From assembly GCF_004193775.1 (NCBI RefSeq), contig NC_041019.1, forward strand, positions 50,443,928 to 50,507,927: a DNA stretch of 64,000 nucleotides, in the 5' to 3' direction. The position numbers and the translations under genes were made by a program. The first letter of the stretch is position 1, and the number at the start of each line of letters is the position of its first letter. The notes under the pieces are model-generated. The model did not search any database. It had not been told where the DNA came from and saw only the letters and a program-made list of their open reading frames with translations. Shown here one piece after another: positions 1 through 10,972 of the stretch. Source of the DNA: Glycine soja (taxonomy: Eukaryota; Streptophyta; Magnoliopsida; Fabales; Fabaceae).

Positions 1-2
1 GT

Positions 3-2613
3 TCTTTTGGTGATACAGATTCTGGCTTAGAGGATGCCTCAGCCTCGGCGTTCACCAATACGGAAGTGGAATCGCCTATGTGTGATGGTGATCAAAGTAA
101 GACTTCTCTATGTAGGTATGTTTCCGACTCAGTTTCAGTTCTTCTTGTCGTGTCTGTAGAAGGCAATAAAACATAACTGAACACACAAAAAGAAGGCAAA
201 AGAAACCTATATCATATAATACTTGTATATCAAAATCAGAATAAAGGGAATAAAAGCAAATGGTTCTTCTGTGATATCTACCTAGAAAGTAACCCTAAAA
301 AAAGCCTTTTATTAGGGGCAAAGGGACAAAAATTGATAGCAAAAAAGATTGAATGATAACTGTAAAGCAGATTCCTTCTTTATTGTCACGACAAAAGTTG
401 TGACGTATCATGTTTTCATTCCCATGTTACTTTGTCTTGGCTGCTATGTGTTTGATTAGAATATCAATTGCATGTGTTTCACAATTTACACTATTAACCA
501 TTCAGGAAGAACAAGACGACAACATCACATTGGAGGAGGTTCATTCACCCTGTTAGGTGGCGCTGTAAGTGGCTAGAATTGCAAGTGAAGAAACTTAACT
601 CTGTAGCACTGAAATATGATAAAGAGCTCGCGGCATACGATCATAGAAAGCAGCTTGAGTTTTCAAAGTTCTCAATAGATGATCTTAATGTCAAGTCAGT
701 ACCTATATATGATGGCATTCACACAAATAAAGTTATGAAGAGAAAGAAACGGAAAAAAGCTGAAGAAAGTGATTTATCATCATATGTGTCTAATCATAGT
801 ATATTCTCTTACTACGGTATGACATTTCTTGGTTGGTTGTAGTATTTTTGGCCCATGTGATGCTCCTCTCTAATCTTTGCTCTTTTTCTGTCCCATTCCA
901 GAGAACAAAAACCGTGGCGCTTGTATTGAAGATTTTCGTGGTGATGCCTTGAGTGAGTGACAGTAGTGTACACAATGCTGCTATTGTTATTTATTTGACT
1001 ATTAAAATCCATCTTCTAGTTAAATTGTGAATCATAGAAGGTGAAAAAATTATATACACAGGTTTTTATCTTTATTTTCATGTGTTTATTGGTATGAGTA
1101 TGACCATTTTTGTGAAACAGGTTTTAATCAATTGTTATTTGCTTCCACTTTCCATGAGGGTCTAAAATTTATTCTATGTTTTGTTTCATTGATATCAGGA
1201 GGTAATGCAGAGATTAATATTGAGGAGTTAAAGTTTAATGATAAGCTGCCTTCTGTTGATCTTGAAGATAATGATAAAGCCATCAAAGACATCATTCAGA
1301 GGATTGAAGAACTACAGTCACAAGTTGGGAAATTGAAAACTCGGATTGATAATGTGGTTAGTGAAAATCCAGGAAAGTTCTGTTCTGTAACTCAATTGAG
1401 CATGATTGGATCATCTGATGGATTTAATCATTCTCGCCATAATTCTGCTTCTTTTGTTGGAAATGACAACACATTTCCGGTTAGTTTTGTTCATGCTTCA
1501 TCACAGCTTAAATCTGAGTTAAACACAGAAGATCTACTTTTGACTGAAAATCCATTACCATCCCAGGACAGGATAACTTCCTTTATCGAAACGACTATTA
1601 AGCCCCAGCTTGAGTTTCTCCAGGAAAATGTAAGGGTTTTTTTTTTTTTTTACACAAGGAATTTCAACTTGTATGTTATTATATTTTCTATTTTGCTTGC
1701 ATAAATTTGTGGTTGTGCTTGATATTGGTAATTGGGTATTGGCTATTGTTGTGACAAGGGAGTTTTCCAATGCTTACACCATGCTGTGGTTTTGTTTAGT
1801 TTCTGTTACACTGTCAATCCATAAATAAAGTTGTTCACAAGAATTGAGATGCCATAGAACTTCAATATTCCAGTTTATGATTGTTCCCATTTCTTGCCAT
1901 CCAGTTTACAGCAGAAAATTGAGATGTACATGTTTTTATTTTATTTTTCAGATAAATGTCTTTGTGACTTGATTTTAAATTTTTCTTATGCATGTGTATA
2001 GTAAAATATATGTATGTAATTACTCTTGACCTGCTGTCTAATGTTCAAGGTTTTTAAAGTTTGACATATCCTCCTCCTCCTGGCCATAGCTTCCATGACA
2101 GATGTGTATATCATCCCTTATTTATAATTGCTTCTTGCAAGTACTTTGTTCAGTTAATGCTGTGTTCTTTGATGTGTATTATTATTTGAAATTTTGATCT
2201 GATAACACAAATTTTGATAGTCACGGACCCTACAACCCATCTACTAAGGTTATATGTTGGAAGGGCAAACTTTGTTCCATTCTCTCTGTATGTTTTAGTA
2301 TTGTTACAAACATTGTAAATTTCTAATGTCCTATCCTTGCATGCAGACCAAGGATGAAATTCTTATACAAAATCAGGCAGCCAAGGAAGAGTTGCATGAT
2401 TTTGAGAGTGTTAGAAATCAGTTTGTGGAGAAAACCAAGAAATCAGTTGAAGAGCAGAAACCCATTTCCGCTGCTCAAGTCTCAGAATCTGTCATGGACA
2501 CTGAGAATGCTGTTCCTACTTTGAAAGCCGGTTCTACATCGAACTCAAATTTTCGTAGGATAACAAATAGGAGAAGGAAGAAGCCTGGTTCAAAGAGATG
2601 GAAACGCAGATAA
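3..2613 (+). CDS. Uncharacterised basic coiled-coil plant protein (3' part)
   Basis: The gene is cut by the left window edge. Exons 3-115, 506-816, 902-940, 1199-1629 and 2347-2613 join in phase, with GT..AG introns throughout, into 386 codons plus a stop. The order is: an acidic Ser-rich segment; a Trp/Arg-rich stretch (HWRRFIHPVRWRCKWLEL) followed by a helical region (KYDKELAAYDHRKQ); a basic run KRKKRKK; a predicted coiled coil (IIQRIEELQSQVGKLKTRI); a Ser-rich linker; and a strongly basic tail ending NRRRKKPGSKRWKRR that looks like a nuclear localisation signal. I recognise no catalytic domain. It resembles an uncharacterised plant-specific family. Nuclear location is inferred only from the basic clusters. 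The first exon of the gene lies outside the window. Confidence 0.75.
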
Positions 2614-3186
2614 TCTGGTTAAAGCTGAATCTGGATGCAATGATTGTTGTTTCTTTTGACAACTGCAGGAGCTGATAATATGTCAATCGTAATGTGTAAA
2701 TTGTAGTTATGTTGTGCATACTTTTCTTACATCGAGAAATGAGTTCAATTGTATATGACGTGAATAAGGATAGCATGCTCACCTCTATCTTTAGAGGAAG
2801 CTTTTGTTTTTTGTTACTGGAGAATTCTTGTTTAAAGCAATGCTGTTTCTTGATTTGCTTGGGGATTATTGTGTCAGGAATTAATGAGTCTCTTCTCTCG
2901 TTGCCTAATATATTAACTACATATCCTTTGATGCTGTTTGACAGAAGTGATCGTGTTCTTTCTATTTTTCTTTTTACTTATTTATTTTGCCTTATCTGTT
3001 TCTCTTAAGTGTTGATTCCGTACACGTTAATTATGCAAGCATATTGAAAGATAAAACATGGTGCATTGTTATTGCTTTTAGACTCTGTTTTAAAATCAAT
3101 TGTAGTCCATGGTGTTGACTGTCACTGTCCCTCAGCTTCTCTCTTGTACTGCTGGGAGTATTGAAAAGGAAGAAGAGGATGTGTAG
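2614..3186 (+). other. 3' UTR and downstream spacer
   Basis: The stretch after the stop codon at 2611-2613 probably holds the 3' UTR (T-rich, from about 2614 to 2700 or beyond). The short ORFs in it have no recognisable content. Nothing else is seen before the LTR element that starts at 3187. Confidence 0.5.
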
Positions 3187-4567
3187 TATAACAGTGTTTT
3201 GCCGTTGTGTTTTTGTCTTGGATGACCATACTAAACCTTTATTTGTAATGAACAAATAGATCAATATTGATTACATAAGATCAATTTTATAAAAAGAGTA
3301 ACAAGGACTAAATCATTAATTACTATCTAATCATAAATAATAAAATAATATGTAATCTTAACACTCTTCCTCAAGCTCGAGCATATATGTCATGAATTGA
3401 ACTTGTAATAAAGGTGGTCAATCCAATAGAAACTAAAGGTGGTTTGCTGGAAATATGTCACACGTCGTGTGTGTGAACTTCACGTGTCAGGGCCCTCTGT
3501 GGGGTTGCATGCGGTGGTGTTTGGAGTTGCCTATGCACATGGATGGCATGACCGTCTTCAACGATGATAATGGGTATTGTTCACTCTTGAAAAAAGCAAA
3601 AAGGTTCACCGGGGGTGCCTTGAGACAAAGGGAGAGAAGATTAGTATAATGCTAGTCGGAGATACATCATGCGTGTGTGCATGAACTTCACATGTCAGGG
3701 TCCTGCATGGGGTCATGTGCGACAATGGTTTGAATTGGTTGCGTACGTAGACGTGACACTCTTCGGCAATATGCGATAGTGGTCAAAAGGGAGCTCCAAT
3801 GAAAATGTGTCAAGAAGTCTGGCAAAAGAGGATAGAGAATCAATGATTAAAGAAAGCATAAACACAACATGCGATTAAAACAAAGTGCGAAAAATAAGGC
3901 CTGACAAATCGTCTCAGAATGACTCGAAACTAATAATGCTTTGTGCGCCTCAATTCAAGGAGCCTTGAATTAGAAACAAAGGTTGAAAACATGGTAAGAC
4001 AGACTAGAGTAGTGGGGCATTCAAATGTTGTTTGGCGCGCAAAGGAAAGGAGTGAGAGAAAGCGTCAAAGCTCTAATAAGGTCCCTGTCACCACCATCAT
4101 GTAGATCGGTGGACAACGATGCTAGTGATGAGATCATTGAACGAAAAAGTCGCCAAAGGTTTGATGGTGGATGAAGGCGGTTGCCGAAAAATACATCGGG
4201 AAAAGGGACAATGAGTAAAAAAGTCTACCGGAATACGAAAATAGATCACCAAAAGACGAGAGGCAAGCATAAAGGTCCACTAGAATGTGAAAATAGGTTG
4301 CCAGAAGTAGGACTACAAGCACAGAGGTCCACCAAGAACCTACTATCCCCAAGAGAACAATTTTTGTTATTCCTCTGGCAAGGATAATTTGGACTCTGAT
4401 ACCATATAACAATATTTTACTATGTGTTGTGTATCTTGGATGACCATACTAAGTCTTTAAATATGACCAATATTAATTACGTAGAATCAATTTAATAATG
4501 AGTAATAAGGATTAAATTACTAATTACTAACTAATCATAAATAACAGCATAATATCTAATCTTAACA
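3187..4567 (-). mobile_element. Small non-autonomous LTR retrotransposon (TRIM/LARD-like)
   Basis: Two direct repeats bound the element: 3187-3363 (177 bp) and 4405-4567 (163 bp). They share, for example, TTGGATGACCATACTAA and AATCATAAATAA. On the minus strand each LTR begins TGTTAAGATTA. Next to the right copy, 4391-4404 reads on the minus strand as TGGTATCAGAGTCC, a tRNA-Met-type primer binding site. Next to the left copy, about 3364-3380 reads GAGCTTGAGGAAGAG, a polypurine tract. A 5-bp target duplication TGTAG flanks it (3182-3186 and 4568-4572). The internal region of about 1.04 kb has no gag or pol. It holds a diverged duplicated block (about 3450-3560 and 3660-3760) and short ORFs that I do not believe. 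It is non-autonomous and of copia type, judged by the primer site. Confidence 0.85.
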
Positions 4568-5061
4568 TGTAGTAACAGGGTTGGATTGGAAAAAGGACGG
4601 AGGAAAGAAAATTTTAAAGGGACAAAAATAAATTGTAGAAAACTTCTTAAGATCAAATATGATAATGGACCTATTGTGATCTGGTTGAATTCCTGATCTG
4701 TACATGTACCTAGTTTTCCTCCCTTTAAAATACATTTCTCTAGTATCTTCTAGCGAGAATAAAAAACATCGACAACAGAAATTCAGCCGAAGAATTCCCT
4801 GCAGAATATAATTAATCAAACCATTCATCCCTCACAAATAAACCATGTGAAAGGTCATATCTGGTCACTGATCACAATTCACAAATTAAATAGCATCCCA
4901 CAATTGATATGTCGTGCTATTTCTCGGCAAAATTTCCTTCGCAGTGCAAAAAAGCTGAGTGGAGTAATCATGGGAACTAGAATGAGAGAACTTTAACATA
5001 TATGTAGAAAGGCTTCACGCTGGTGAGGTGCAGATGCAACATTGCACATAGCGAAGGGGAC

Positions 5062-5203
5062 GGTTTTAAATTGTCGTAGTTGCAACTTGGTTGCAATCCT
5101 TGATATCGCAAAAGTACAAGCAAATGCGATTGATGTGGCCACGATGCAGTCATAGAAACCCCACAAATCTTGACATTGCAGTTGCAAATCATTGTTTAAA
5201 ACC
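5062..5203. mobile_element. hAT-like MITE, degenerate copy
   Basis: The ends are inverted: GGTTTTAAATTG on the left and CATTGTTTAAAACC on the right. The interior contains GCCACGATGCAGT, closely matching GTCACGATGCAGT in the better-preserved element at 57649-57763. No clear 8-bp target duplication is visible here, so the boundaries are approximate. It lies downstream of the PPR gene and may be in its 3' UTR. The rest of 4568-5497 shows no gene. Confidence 0.5.
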
Positions 5204-5497
5204 TTAGGGAAGAGCCATAATTCTAGGATAGAAGACCCACAATTTACGCATAAATTTGGGCGCCAATTCCAGTTACATGTTTTAAGTTTTAAAGTTGCCT
5301 TCTAATAAAGTTGTGTTCCAATCTCCCTACCGTTTACTGGAGTTAGGAGCCTGATTCTGAATGGACTTCAAATTTTGGAAGGGGCATTAGGGCACTGAAA
5401 TACACATGTGCTGTGAGCCTGTGGCTTATCCAATTTTCATTCAACTACTTTTGATCTCTCCTTTCAGCTTTCTTGTGTTTCCATTGTCAATAGATTA

Positions 5498-7297
5498 TTA
5501 GATTATTTCAACTTTCATGTGCTTACTTAACTGCCCCAAGGTTAACTGAATAACCTCCAGATGTGAATGCAAGTAATCCCCAGCCGCAAACTCTATAAAA
5601 CTTCCACCAATCTCAATAACACTGCAAGCAACTTCTTTACTTGTTCCTCTTTTCTTCATCATTTGTTTAACATCTTCCACATCTGTCCACCTTTGCCTGG
5701 TCGCATACAGATTTCTCAACATCACATAGTTTCCTGCAACGTCTTCATCCATTTTCACCACCTCTTTCAGCACTCTCTCTGCCCGCAAAACATCATTAAA
5801 GTAACCACAAGCAAACAGAAAAGAACTCAATATTATCCCATTAGCATCATAAGGCATGGTCTGAATCAAATTTTCAGCCTCATCCAAGCATCCAGCCCTT
5901 CCAAGAAGGTCAACCATGCAACCATAATGCTCAACCTGAGGCGCAATTCCAAATCTCTCCATTGCATTGAACCATCTTCTTCCTTCCTCTACCAGACCAC
6001 AATGGTTGCAAGCAGATAACACGCCAATCATAGTCACCTCATTTGGTCCAAACCCTTCCTCAATCATCCTCGCAAACACCTCCAACGCTTCCTTCACACA
6101 GCCATTAACTGCAAAACCATTTATCAAAGCATTCCACGAAGCTGTTTCCCTCTCAGTCATCCCCTCAAAAGCCAATTTTGCTTTTGTGATTTCACCACAT
6201 TTCGCATACATATCGATCAAAGCAGTCCCAATGCGAGCAGACCTATCAAGCTTCTTCCTTAGGGCAAACCTGTGAATCCATCTCCCCAAATCCAAAGCAC
6301 CCAAATCAGCCACAGCAGGAAGAACACACACAACAGTCACCTCATTTGGCTCCACCGATGCTGTCTGCATCTCACGAAACAACTCCAACGCGTCATGAGA
6401 CCTTCTATTCTGGCAATACCCCCCAATCATGGCATTCCAAGTAAACACATTCTTCTCCGGCATAAGATCAAACATCAACTTAGCATTCTCAACATCACCA
6501 TTCCCACAATACCCAGAAACCATACTAGTCCAAGAAACCACATTTCTCTCCTTCATCTCATTAAACAACTCTCTCGCCAAACCCACACACCCCATCTTCA
6601 CATACCCATCAATCATTGCGTTAAAAGCCACAATATCCCGATCCTCCATCTCATCAAAAAGCCTCCTAGCCTCACTCATATCCCCACACCTCGCATAGCC
6701 CACGATAACAGCAGTCCACGAAACCTTGCTTCTCACAGACATTTCATCAAATACCTTCCTCGCACTACCTAAAACCCCAAACTTCACATACATATCAACC
6801 AACGCAGTAGCCACGTACAAATCAAAGCAAACCCCATTTTTCAAAACCATCCCATGAAGCAGCGTGCCCTCACCAGTGGCCACACGCGTCGCGCAACCCT
6901 TCACGAGCGCGGTGAAGGTGTACCCATCGGGCGTAAAAGGTGGTGCTTGGCGGCGAAGGTCTCGGAAGAGGGTGAAGGGTTGCGAAAACTGGCGAGCGGC
7001 GAAGTGGGCGGCGATCATGGAGTTGCAGAGGAAGGTGTCGCGGGTGTGGGTGGCATTGAAGAAGCGGCGCGCGTGGTTAATGATTGCGAGAGGGCGCTTG
7101 GCGGAGGCGGCGAGGGAGGCACAAGTTGTGACGAAAGCGGTGAGGAGGTTGAGGTTGCTGTGGAGAGAGTGTCGGAGGATGAAGGCGTGGATTTGGAGAA
7201 GCGTGGGGATGCTCTTTGTTCTGCATTGGAGAAGGTGTAAGCACGTTCTCTCTGCGTTGCTCCATAGGGTTCGTTGTGGTTGGGACTCCTCTCCCAT
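5498..7297 (-). CDS. PLS/E-class pentatricopeptide repeat protein (At2g44880-like)
   Basis: Intronless, 599 aa. It is an organellar RNA-binding protein. PLS-class PPRs of this kind usually specify C-to-U editing sites. The sequence shows a run of PPR motifs from about residue 110 to 500 with typical signatures (NAMIDGYVKMGCVGLARELF, SWTSMVSGYC, TALIDMYAKCGEI, SWNALINGFAVNG). An E/E+-type tail follows (GNYVMLRNLYATRQRW, then CSVIEIGGSFIEFAAGD). No DYW deaminase domain is present, so editing would need a partner supplied in trans. The N-terminus (LWSNAERTCLHLLQCRTKS, LLQIHAFILR) and the whole length resemble Arabidopsis At2g44880 (AHG11, reported to affect mitochondrial nad4 editing). Orthology is inferred from remembered similarity. 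The start is the first ATG of the frame. Many ORFs on the opposite strand are shadows. Confidence 0.93.
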   Translation of the reverse strand: MGEESQPQRTLWSNAERTCLHLLQCRTKSIPTLLQIHAFILRHSLHSNLNLLTAFVTTCASLAASAKRPLAIINHARRFFNATHTRDTFLCNSMIAAHFAARQFSQPFTLFRDLRRQAPPFTPDGYTFTALVKGCATRVATGEGTLLHGMVLKNGVCFDLYVATALVDMYVKFGVLGSARKVFDEMSVRSKVSWTAVIVGYARCGDMSEARRLFDEMEDRDIVAFNAMIDGYVKMGCVGLARELFNEMKERNVVSWTSMVSGYCGNGDVENAKLMFDLMPEKNVFTWNAMIGGYCQNRRSHDALELFREMQTASVEPNEVTVVCVLPAVADLGALDLGRWIHRFALRKKLDRSARIGTALIDMYAKCGEITKAKLAFEGMTERETASWNALINGFAVNGCVKEALEVFARMIEEGFGPNEVTMIGVLSACNHCGLVEEGRRWFNAMERFGIAPQVEHYGCMVDLLGRAGCLDEAENLIQTMPYDANGIILSSFLFACGYFNDVLRAERVLKEVVKMDEDVAGNYVMLRNLYATRQRWTDVEDVKQMMKKRGTSKEVACSVIEIGGSFIEFAAGDYLHSHLEVIQLTLGQLSKHMKVEII

Positions 7298-10029
7298 CAG
7301 TGTTCCTTCTTCCTCTTCATCAACTACCCCATCTCTTCGTTTTCTAAGAAAATTTCAGAGACTTAATAAAAAAAAACATTTTATGTGAGGGACTAAAAAT
7401 AAATTAAAAAAATTATCAAGGACAAAAAAAGTTTTAAAAAAATGATGGGTAAATAGTGATTTCGGTACATCAAAATGTGGACTAGTGACAAATTTAAAAG
7501 AGATGAAAATTTTAATTTAATTTATTTATGTGAAAAAAATATATCAAATTAGTTTTGATAAATTGATTTTTAAATTTTTTAACTTAATATCAAATTAATC
7601 ACCGAAAAATATAATTTATTATCAAATTAATCTTTGAATATTATAATTGAAGGAGAAAATAATTTTACAAATCTAATGATAGGATTAATCAGTCATAATT
7701 CTTAAACATTTAGAGTCTAAATTTAAATTTAAATTTTTTTTAAATAAATCTATCCCTACTTTACACTTTTTGAGGACTAAAATAATTAATTATCCAAATT
7801 TTTTCAAAGGGACAAATTTTTTTATTAGGCGTTACCTCAGTTTATTGTTCATGGTGTGCTTGAGATAAGGGATTTATTTCCATTACTATTATGCATGATG
7901 GAGAGGTTTTACATTGTTTTTTTCTTCTTTTGTCCTTTTGGTTTATCAAGAAAAAAATATTCTGATTAAATTCGAGTTGGACGGAAAAATAAATATAACT
8001 TGATCAAGAATCATTTTCACTAAAGATCAAACTCAAATAATACCAAACAATTCATCCTTAAGCACATTCACTTTGTTGAACCCAATGAGTTGGTTCATTG
8101 TTTCGATTATGTTTTAACCTTTATTTGCCCCTGCTAGAAACGTGCAAGCTTTTCTGTTGTCTCCTTCCTTTGTGTTGCTTGAGGTAATTTTTTGTTAAGG
8201 GTAAGTGGACTTGGTCTCTTTAACAATTGAAACAAGGTGGATTTGATGTTGTTGCCTTTCGCAGGTCCTCCAATCTTGTGTTGGATATGAACCATATCCT
8301 GGATTCAAGACAAATGGTAAATGCCGATATCAAGCAATGGCATGACAAGAAGCAAAAAGAAAAATTCTTAGCTTGAACACGTTATTTACAAATGTGTTGT
8401 TATAGATCACTCCAAAAGAAACAGAAGGAAAATGATTTGAATTATACAGACACTCTCTAAGAACTATTGGTCGCCGTTAAAAATCTGATGCCTATGTCAT
8501 TCAAGTGTTTAAGGAAATATTTGCTTGGAGTTCATCAACCCTTTTTTCTTACTAACACTCTTTTAGTGATTGTTCCAACGCTGACGACTAAGATCCTTAC
8601 ATAAATATGATCTCTTTAATCATGACTTTAATCTCAAAATACATCATTTCTACCTTCAAATATAAGAAAACAATTTCTATTTACGCCTTTTGTACTTTTA
8701 GAATCTCTTAGTTCCTAATTCCTAATTTCTTACAATTAAACAGTTGAACCTGCATATTTTTTTGAATTTTGTTTAGTCACTTCAAAAATTTGACCTGCAT
8801 AGACTCCAGTAGACTACTAGCTTATCTGATCTTGACATTCTACATTATTGAAATAAGTCAACCTGTTATTCCCGCAGAAACATTTCTCTATCTGTTAATA
8901 ATTTAATTGCTGATGCTAAATTTTATCTTGCAGTCTCATTTGAATTGCTTACTTCAGAAGCTTTGTTCCTTACTTCTGAAACATTTTATAGTTGTCTTGT
9001 TTAATAATGTCATCTGTAATTTGTAGATTTTCAATATATTTTTTTTCTGAAAATCTATATCTCCTGCTTTAAGTTTATAATAAATGAACCAAAAATTATG
9101 GTTAAGTTCAAAGATCGGTCCTGATATTTAATGTTCCTTTTCTTGAAAATAAAAACACAAAAACTGACATTGGTATTATTTACAAAGGAGTTCTTTTTCT
9201 CCTTCTTAGAATGTTCTGGGATCATATTTTTACCAGTTCTGGCCATCAACCTCCTTGTGGATCTAAGAATTTTAGCTTGAGTATGGTATGTAGCTTTGTA
9301 TCGCCATGCACTGAGGGATTTCAAGATGGTTAACAAGAGTTAGAGTGACCTGAACTCTGAAGTTCAATTCTGTAGATTGAAGTTAGTAATTGGAAATTCT
9401 CATGAGAGTGGAGTTTCTACTTGGATATTGTAGTGTACAAATCTTGTGTGCATAATATAAAAATATAAACTATATATGTCCACAATTATGAACTTTCGGA
9501 GAAACAAGCATCTAGATAATCAAGGCCAGCTAATTCATTAACATGAAATTAGATCTTTCATTTAAGTTGGTTTGCTGATATGAATGATTCATGTCTTTAT
9601 CTGCTCTTGATTACTCTAGCCCACAATTTCACTGTCCCATGATCATAAACTCTGCAGATAAATAAAATCAAGACAGAGGAAGATAAAATAAGAATGGAAA
9701 TATTAGTAAGTTGTGCTGAAACTAAACATAGGTATCTTTCATGGAGACAATTTCGATTTAGACGGGACCATACAAGGACAATTGAACCACTCAAAAAATG
9801 TAAATAAGGAATGATAATATTTAAGAGATAAAAGATTTAAAATTATAAATAAACGAGATATTTGTGTAATACAAATATTATGTATATTTTTAAATTTAAG
9901 CATGTTTAGGTTAAATTAGATATTATTTCTGATTTTGTTCATAAATAACGTGTTTTTAGATATAACAATTTTTTATTTATAACTTTTACCACTTTCAAAT
10001 TCTTTTTTTTTTAATTTTTTTTTTCACAT
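7298..10029. other. Intergenic, no supported gene
   Basis: AT-rich sequence. 7380-7480 and 7740-7830 contain 'gggact/ggacaaa' style text typical of decayed inverted-repeat elements. A short gene-like fragment near 8263-8370 and ORFs at 9055-9336 and 9597-9794 have no recognisable domain or splice structure. Confidence 0.4.
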
Positions 10030-10038
10030 TTAAGATTA

Positions 10039-10384
10039 GGCAAAATTGTATTTTTTGTATCCCAATTTGTCTCCAATTTTGATTTTGATCCCCTTTAAAA
10101 TCATTGACGAATTTTGTCCTCCTATTTTATCCAATTAAGCAATCTTGGTCTTCCAATCCAGAATTAGATGTCGAATCCACAAAAGATGAAATGCATTGTA
10201 GTTGTCATTGGTCAATCAATAAGAACGTGACAAGTGATAGTCAATATTTCTTTGTAACAGCAAGGTCCAGGGGCCAAGATTGCATGATTAGATGAAATAA
10301 GAAGACAAAATTCGTCAATAATTTTAAAGGGAGACCAAAATCAAAATTGGAGATAAATTGAAGGACCAAAAATACAATTTTACC
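10039..10384. mobile_element. Mutator-like MITE with long TIRs and 9-bp TSD
   Basis: A 346-bp foldback element. The left arm (10039 to about 10118) and right arm (about 10303-10384) are inverted copies of about 80 bp. The ends are GGCAAAATTGTATTTTTTG and, reversed, GGTAAAATTGTATTTTTGG. A perfect 9-bp direct repeat TTAAGATTA flanks it at 10030-10038 and 10385-10393, the target-duplication length of Mutator-like elements. The 180-bp core has no coding capacity. Confidence 0.88.
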
Positions 10385-10393
10385 TTAAGATTA

Positions 10394-10972
10394 TTCAAAC
10401 TTTTGAAAATGGATATATGGCACCGATTTAAAGATAGCTTTCTGTTTTACATAAATTAAATTTTAAGATTATTATATCTTTTAATTAATCTTACAAATTT
10501 GATTGTAATCTTAATATGATATATCCAAATTAATCACATGTATTGGTAGATGACAAAGTCTAAAATTGCCGAGTATGCCATACTCTTTTTCCTTTTCCAA
10601 GCCTAATGCCATGCTATTACAATTCCTATGCTCAAGCACTATGTGTACAGGGAACAAATTTTTGGCTAGTTTCAAGCACCATGACGTTAGGCATCTTGAG
10701 GAGGCTTCCAACTTCATTTTTAATGCTTGGCATTAAGTCTTCAATGCTACAGCATCAGACCTTTTTGCTTCCTTCTTAGCCTTAGCAATTAGCTCTTCAC
10801 CTAAACAACCAAAACACACAATCAGTTCACAAGTTGGTAATCTAATGATCGAGAATTCTATCAGAAGATCTATAGAGATTGAAAAATGTAAAGAAACAAC
10901 ATATTCACACATTTGAATTAAACTCATAATATATACTTAATATTGAGGTAAAGGTATTTGAATGTTAGTTAC
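10394..10972. other. Spacer downstream of the EPQ-repeat gene
   Basis: No supported gene. On the minus strand 10738-10805 has an exon-like look (after a TTTAG, reading GEELIAKAKKEAKRSDAVALKT then stop), but no partner exon was found. Confidence 0.3.

Noticed and set aside
3455..3649. 64-codon ORF inside the LTR element
   Set aside because: No similarity to gag/pol. It lies in the non-coding internal region of a TRIM/LARD-like element and runs against the element's strand.
5567..7388. Several plus-strand ORFs of 89-174 codons over the PPR gene
   Set aside because: They are antisense shadows of the 599-codon PPR frame, with His/Pro/Ser-rich meaningless translations.
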